A stretch of 9,240 bases of DNA from NCBI GenBank assembly GCA_947177925.1, contig CAMWWJ010000124.1, positions 1 to 9,240 on the forward strand, given 5' to 3'. The notes beneath the pieces were generated by a model. It ran no database searches, was not told the DNA's origin, and saw nothing but the letters and a program-made list of their open reading frames with translations. A program made the translations under genes and the position numbers. Source of the stretch: an uncultured Lachnospiraceae bacterium (lineage in GTDB: Bacteria > Bacillota > Clostridia > Lachnospirales > Lachnospiraceae). The stretch's first letter is position 1, and each line of letters opens with the position of its first letter. Of this stretch, positions 6,406 to 9,240 are shown piece by piece.

Positions 6406-7620
6406 ATGGACTATTGTAACGACATACTCAATAAATTAATTGATATGTATGAGAAAAGAGGTGCTTACGACAAGGATGCGTCTGAATTGCGTGCCATTCA
6501 GATTGATGTGTCAAAGACTTATCCGGCGTATGCAGATAGATATAATCATGAGGCATATCGGGATATTAATGTTGCAATAGAACGGTTAGTCAGTGACGGA
6601 TTTGTCTTTGCGGCACCTGACAATTTCGGTCAGTTTACAAAGGTCAAATTGAATGTGTCAAGGGTGCCTGAATGCTATAAGAGACTAAAAAGACTGAGTA
6701 TACCGGCAAAATGTAATCATGTTATGCAGGTATTACAGAATTACAGGGACAGCAATATGCCTTTGATGCAAAATGTCTTGAAGCATTTTCGTAGTTTGGT
6801 AGAGGAATATAAGAAATTACCCTATGATTTGGGATATGATGAAAAACGTATAGCTGAAATACTGATGGTGATTAAAGCAGTACTGAAATTAGATAAGGAG
6901 ACTTATATTCGTAATTTTTCAACAGCATTATTTAAGGATTCGAAAAGGTTTCAGAGAGAGTTCAAATCTATAATTGAGAGTATACTATTTGATTATACTG
7001 ATTTCGTGGTGAAAAAGGATCAGATACTTGAATTTTATAATTTGTATGAAAATCCTACCTATGTGCTTATCAAAGGGGACATTCGGATTACATTTGAGAC
7101 ATCAGATATTAACGTTAGAGAAATACCGGATGGAATAGCATTGTCCAATGCCTCTTTGGATAAGATAAAGAGAATAACGGTAAATGCCGGAAGTGTTGTT
7201 ACAGTTGAAAATTTGACAACTTATCATGATTCTGACGAGCAAGACGCAGTACATATCTATCTCGGCGGTTATCATAACAGTGCAAAGCAACGGTTATTGG
7301 AGAAAATATATTCCGGTAGCAAGAGCTGCAAGTATTTCCACAAGGGAGATATCGATGTGTATGGCTACTTAATTTTGGAAAATCTGAAGTCAAAGACGGG
7401 GATACCGTTTACGGCACTTATGATGGATGTGCCAACTTTGGAACGGTTTTATAGAGCTGGAATTTACAAGGAATTAACCGCACATGATGTAAAAATAATA
7501 AATGCAAAGAAAGACACACAACTTGCATTATATGCAGATGTGCTTGATTTTATGATAGCTAACAATTGTAAGGTGGAGCAGGAATCCATAAAGGCTGTGG
7601 AGTTGATGTCCAGAATATGA
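6406..7620 (+). CDS. jetD: Wadjet JetD, TOPRIM-domain nuclease (DUF2220-type)
   Basis: JetD is the nuclease of Wadjet. In studied systems it cleaves plasmid DNA that JetABC has captured, using a TOPRIM domain related to topoisomerase VI A/Spo11. This 404-residue protein has a helical N-terminal part with a winged-helix-like region (about 1-75), a middle arm, and a C-terminal TOPRIM domain. TOPRIM landmarks are VTVENLTTY with conserved glutamate E268, the glycine turn LGGYHNS starting at L286, and the metal-binding D-x-D motif in GDIDVYG (D315, D317, G320). All are intact. GAAAGGA (6389-6395), inside the end of jetC, lies 10 nt before the ATG. No convincing intrinsic terminator follows, and 36 in-frame codons without a start follow the TGA stop. 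The DUF2220-type C-terminus is clear; the N-terminal family is less so. Confidence 0.88.
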   Translation: MDYCNDILNKLIDMYEKRGAYDKDASELRAIQIDVSKTYPAYADRYNHEAYRDINVAIERLVSDGFVFAAPDNFGQFTKVKLNVSRVPECYKRLKRLSIPAKCNHVMQVLQNYRDSNMPLMQNVLKHFRSLVEEYKKLPYDLGYDEKRIAEILMVIKAVLKLDKETYIRNFSTALFKDSKRFQREFKSIIESILFDYTDFVVKKDQILEFYNLYENPTYVLIKGDIRITFETSDINVREIPDGIALSNASLDKIKRITVNAGSVVTVENLTTYHDSDEQDAVHIYLGGYHNSAKQRLLEKIYSGSKSCKYFHKGDIDVYGYLILENLKSKTGIPFTALMMDVPTLERFYRAGIYKELTAHDVKIINAKKDTQLALYADVLDFMIANNCKVEQESIKAVELMSRI

Positions 7621-7732
7621 TGGCGTATCAAGTTGGAAAATTCAAATCCAAAAGTCAAGGTGATGGGCAAAAACTGTCATCAGTTACAATTACTTGACCT
7701 TCTGAAAGATATAGATTTTTGTGCAAAGTGAG
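7621..7732. other. Non-coding stretch after jetD, possible coding relic
   Basis: Immediately after the jetD stop the same frame stays open for 36 codons (7621-7731), reading KVKVMGKNCHQLQLLDLL and onward to a TGA, with no ribosome binding site or good start. The composition looks protein-like, but I cannot name a family. A nested inverted repeat lies inside it (GTCAAG 7654-7659 with CTTGAC 7693-7698; TGATG 7661-7665 with CATCA 7678-7682). No T tract follows, so I do not call a terminator. Confidence 0.35.
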
Positions 7733-7830
7733 ATTATCATATATCAGACGGAAGATGGAAGCACAAAATAGATGAAAAGTTTGAAAATGATACGGTTTTG
7801 CTTCTTACTGGCAAGTCATTTGTATGAAAA
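7733..7830 (+). pseudogene. Degenerate N-terminal fragment of a RhuM-family gene
   Basis: The frame starting at 7733 reads IIYQTEDGSTK and then meets TAG at 7769. Shifting back by one base in the preceding run of A restores IDEKFENDTVLLLTG. Joined, this closely resembles the start of RhuM-family proteins, which typically open with a (I)IYQTEDG-x-T-x-I-(D/E)-V-(R)-FE-x-(D/E)-TVWLTQ pattern. The TVWLTQ motif is damaged, a stop comes shortly after, and nothing of the rest of a normal RhuM gene (about 300 codons) follows. There is no start codon. RhuM genes commonly sit in restriction-modification and other defence or mobile loci, so this relic fits a turned-over island. The assignment rests on about 25 residues. 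Confidence 0.5.
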
Positions 7831-7866
7831 GCGAGGATATGTTACCACAAATGGGGGGACTGTAAA

Positions 7867-7882
7867 CACTACTACGATAGTG
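7867..7882. promoter_or_regulatory. Inverted repeat upstream of the phosphoesterase gene
   Basis: CACTA-CTACGA-TAGTG is a 5-bp inverted repeat 22 nt before the phosphoesterase start. It directly adjoins GTAAAC (7862-7867), a hexamer that also forms part of the jet operator candidate. No well-spaced -35/-10 pair is visible nearby, so its role as an operator is a guess. Confidence 0.25.
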
Positions 7883-7904
7883 CTTGAAAGGTGGAGGAAA
7901 ATGT

Positions 7905-8588
7905 ATGTCGAAACATAAGATAGCAGTTATCTCCGATACACATTCATTATTGCGGCCGGAGATTATAGAAAAGATAAAAGAGTGCGAGCTGATTGTGCAC
8001 GCAGGGGATATTGCATCTAAAGAAACTGCAGAAAAAATCAAAGCTCTTGGAACGACATATTTTGTCAGGGGAAATGCCGACAAGGACAGTTGGGCAGATG
8101 AGGTACCTTTCAGCAGAGAGCTGGAGCTTTTTGGATTGAAAATTTTTGTCATCCATAACCGCAGGCAGATTCAGGAAGATGTATCGGACAAGGATATCGT
8201 GATTTATGGACATTCTCATAAATATTCTGAGGAGTACAAGGCGGATGTATGTTATTTCAATCCGGGCAGCTGTGGACCAAGGCGGTTCCATCAGGAAATT
8301 ACCATGGCAATTCTGACGATTGATGAAAAAGATAAGAGCTTTTCGTTTGAAAAGGTTGACTGCTCACCACAGCTTACGGCTGGCAGTGCCAAATTTCCTG
8401 ATAAAGATATGGCAAAGCTTATCGGCAGAATCATGAAACAGATGGATGCGGGCAAGTCGGTTGGCGAGATTGTCAGGAGAAACAGGGTAGATGCGGAACT
8501 GGCAAATCAGATACTGCAGATTTATACAACACATCAAGGTATTGATGTGCAGGGAATACTAGACAGACTGGATATCTGGGGGAAGTAG
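7905..8588 (+). CDS. YfcE/MJ0936-type metallophosphoesterase with C-terminal extension
   Basis: This is a cytoplasmic calcineurin-like phosphodiesterase that uses two metal ions; the natural substrate is not known. All family motifs are present: D11-x-H13 in VISDTHSLL, GD35 in VHAGDI, GN57-x-D59 in FVRGNAD, H84 in FVIHN, GHSH (102-105), and the NPGS turn (119-122). The ATG at 7905 is chosen because GGAGG (7893-7897) lies 7 nt before it; an in-frame TTG at 7884 would overlap that site. At 227 residues it is about 50-60 residues longer than a minimal YfcE protein. The extra part (about 165-227) is helical, and KSVGEIVRRNRVDAELANQI has the pattern of a helix-turn-helix-like unit. The next gene follows closely, so they may be cotranscribed. 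It appears unrelated to the Wadjet function. Confidence 0.88.
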   Translation: MSKHKIAVISDTHSLLRPEIIEKIKECELIVHAGDIASKETAEKIKALGTTYFVRGNADKDSWADEVPFSRELELFGLKIFVIHNRRQIQEDVSDKDIVIYGHSHKYSEEYKADVCYFNPGSCGPRRFHQEITMAILTIDEKDKSFSFEKVDCSPQLTAGSAKFPDKDMAKLIGRIMKQMDAGKSVGEIVRRNRVDAELANQILQIYTTHQGIDVQGILDRLDIWGK

Positions 8589-8617
8589 TATGACTATGAA
8601 CCCTTCAGAAGCAGCAC

Positions 8618-8623
8618 AGGAGA
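8618..8623 (+). promoter_or_regulatory. Ribosome binding site that decides the membrane protein start
   Basis: AGGAGA lies 5 nt before ATG 8629. An upstream in-frame ATG at 8590 is only one base after the phosphoesterase stop and has just a G-rich run (8578-8583) before it. Reading from 8629 gives MKNKKQW followed at once by a hydrophobic helix, a typical membrane protein start. Confidence 0.6.
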
Positions 8624-8628
8624 CTTTA

Positions 8629-8955
8629 ATGAAAAATAAAAAACAATGGATAATACAATTGTTTATCCTTCTATTTTCAGTTTCTGTATCTATAGCAGTT
8701 TTACCTAATGGATTCATTCATACATATGGCTTATTTGGAGAGATTACATCATCAACAGTAACAAGTGATGAAGATTCAAAAATCTCTGAAGAGTGGCAAG
8801 TGTTTGAGAATAGAAAACAGGTTAAAGGTGTAAATGTTTACAATAGCTGGTTTGAAATTTGGATATACATTATTTGCATGATATTTGCGGCATATATACT
8901 TAGACTTCCCAGAGGGGATACAATCATTACATTAAAAATTCGTATGAATAATTGA
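8629..8955 (+). CDS. Small membrane protein with two predicted TM helices
   Basis: I do not recognise a family with a known function. The 108-residue product begins with a basic MKNKK, then has a hydrophobic helix at about 7-25, a polar, acidic middle of about 48 residues (including SSTVTSDEDSKISEEW), a second hydrophobic helix at about 74-91 (WFEIWIYIICMIFAAYIL), and a short basic tail (RLPRG, then KIRMNN). The positive-inside rule puts both ends in the cytoplasm and the middle outside. If the ATG at 8590 were used, 13 residues (MTMNPSEAAQETL) would be added. The gene is more AT-rich than the phosphoesterase before it. It could be cotranscribed with that gene, but nothing in the sequence shows a shared role. 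Confidence 0.7.
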   Translation: MKNKKQWIIQLFILLFSVSVSIAVLPNGFIHTYGLFGEITSSTVTSDEDSKISEEWQVFENRKQVKGVNVYNSWFEIWIYIICMIFAAYILRLPRGDTIITLKIRMNN

Positions 8956-8983
8956 TTCTTTCTGCACTAAAAAGTAGAAAGGA
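8956..8983 (+). promoter_or_regulatory. Hairpin overlapping the ribosome binding site of the last gene
   Basis: CTTTCT (8958-8963) pairs with AGAAAG (8976-8981), extended outward by a U-G and a U-A pair and inward by ACT/AGT (8966-8968, 8973-8975) around an AAAA loop, with a 2-nt bulge. The 3' arm covers the first part of the GGAG ribosome binding site (8981-8984), so the folded form could lower translation of the next gene. No T tract follows, so it is not a terminator. Confidence 0.35.
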
Positions 8984-8992
8984 GAATAGAGA

Positions 8993-9240
8993 TTGTTTGA
9001 ACAAGATTATATTATGCGGCTTATAAAGGAAATGGTTAGAGCAATATTAAAGCTGTTATTTAATATTGATACGGACTCGCCCTCAACAGATTTGTTGAAG
9101 GAGGCAGAGGATAAAGAGATGCTGGAATCACTCATGAATATGATAGACGATGGCAGGATAGACGAGGCAGAAAATAAAATATATGAAATAACAGAAGAAA
9201 GAGATAAAAAGAATTTAGAAATTGCGATACTGTTCTATTC
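8993..9240 (+). CDS. DUF6483-like protein, 5' part, runs off the window
   Basis: The frame is open from 8993 to the window edge (82 codons and 2 bases) and starts with a TTG codon. AAAGGAG (8978-8984) lies 8 nt before it, while the first in-frame ATG (9014) has no site of its own. The product begins LFEQDYIMRLIKEMVRAILK (first residue Met in the cell) and continues with LLFNID, then an acidic helical stretch ending EIAILFYS. This closely recalls the N-terminus of the DUF6483 family of clostridial proteins, which have no established function to my knowledge. The helical, amphipathic content hints at a TPR-like fold, which is inference. No signal peptide is seen. The 3' end is outside the window. 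Confidence 0.72.
   Translation, partial: MFEQDYIMRLIKEMVRAILKLLFNIDTDSPSTDLLKEAEDKEMLESLMNMIDDGRIDEAENKIYEITEERDKKNLEIAILFY

Noticed and set aside
1094..7620. A new, undescribed SMC-based system
   Set aside because: Gene order, sizes and motifs fit the established Wadjet (jetABCD) anti-plasmid system, so novelty is not claimed.
7617..7697. Small frame (MMAYQVGKFKSKSQGDG and onward, 26 codons) overlapping the jetD stop by ATGA
   Set aside because: Too short, no ribosome binding site, no recognisable family; the neighbouring sequence looks decayed.
7654..7698. Nested inverted repeat after jetD as a terminator
   Set aside because: Short arms, long interruptions and no T tract after it.
1..9240. 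CRISPR arrays, tRNA or rRNA genes, insertion sequences
   Set aside because: No regularly spaced repeats, no cloverleaf or rRNA-like segments, and no transposase or terminal inverted repeats with target duplications were seen on reading both strands.

Overview
The window looks like chromosomal or integrated accessory DNA from an AT-rich Gram-positive anaerobe, most likely a gut Clostridia member (Lachnospiraceae-like). This rests on the low GC content, strong AGGAGG-type ribosome binding sites, sigma-A style promoters, a TTG start, and a final gene that resembles the clostridial DUF6483 family. All convincing genes are on the + strand.

Layout. (1) 1-747: a self-contained type II toxin-antitoxin pair, a YefM/Phd-like antitoxin and a RelE/ParE-fold toxin joined by an ATGA overlap. 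It has a -10 box at the left edge and a strong intrinsic terminator after the toxin. (2) 748-1093: a gene-free stretch. Its left part is non-coding, possibly with a short coding relic. Its right part carries a near-consensus promoter (TTGAAA-17-TATACT), a 19-bp palindrome over the predicted transcription start, and a leader of about 165 nt. (3) 1094-7620: a complete four-gene Wadjet operon, jetA-jetB-jetC-jetD, closest in architecture to type II Wadjet. JetA (kleisin-like), JetB (MksE/KITE-like) and JetC (SMC-like ATPase) should form the condensin-like motor that senses and extrudes small circular DNA. JetD (TOPRIM nuclease) should cleave it. The ATPase and TOPRIM motifs are intact and the junctions are very tight (2-nt gap, 8-nt overlap, 5-nt gap), so the system looks functional. 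(4) 7621-7904: about 280 nt of decayed sequence, including a recognisable broken fragment of a RhuM-family N-terminus. (5) 7905-9240: a YfcE-type metallophosphoesterase with an extra C-terminal helical domain, a small two-helix membrane protein, and the first 82 codons of a DUF6483-like protein starting at TTG. These look like ordinary genes bordering the defence module.

Together, the TA pair, the Wadjet operon and the gene relics read as a small defence island placed next to housekeeping-type genes. Wadjet is an established anti-plasmid system, so I do not claim a new system. The least described parts are the palindrome at the jet promoter, the long jet leader, the decayed RhuM piece and the C-terminal extension of the phosphoesterase.
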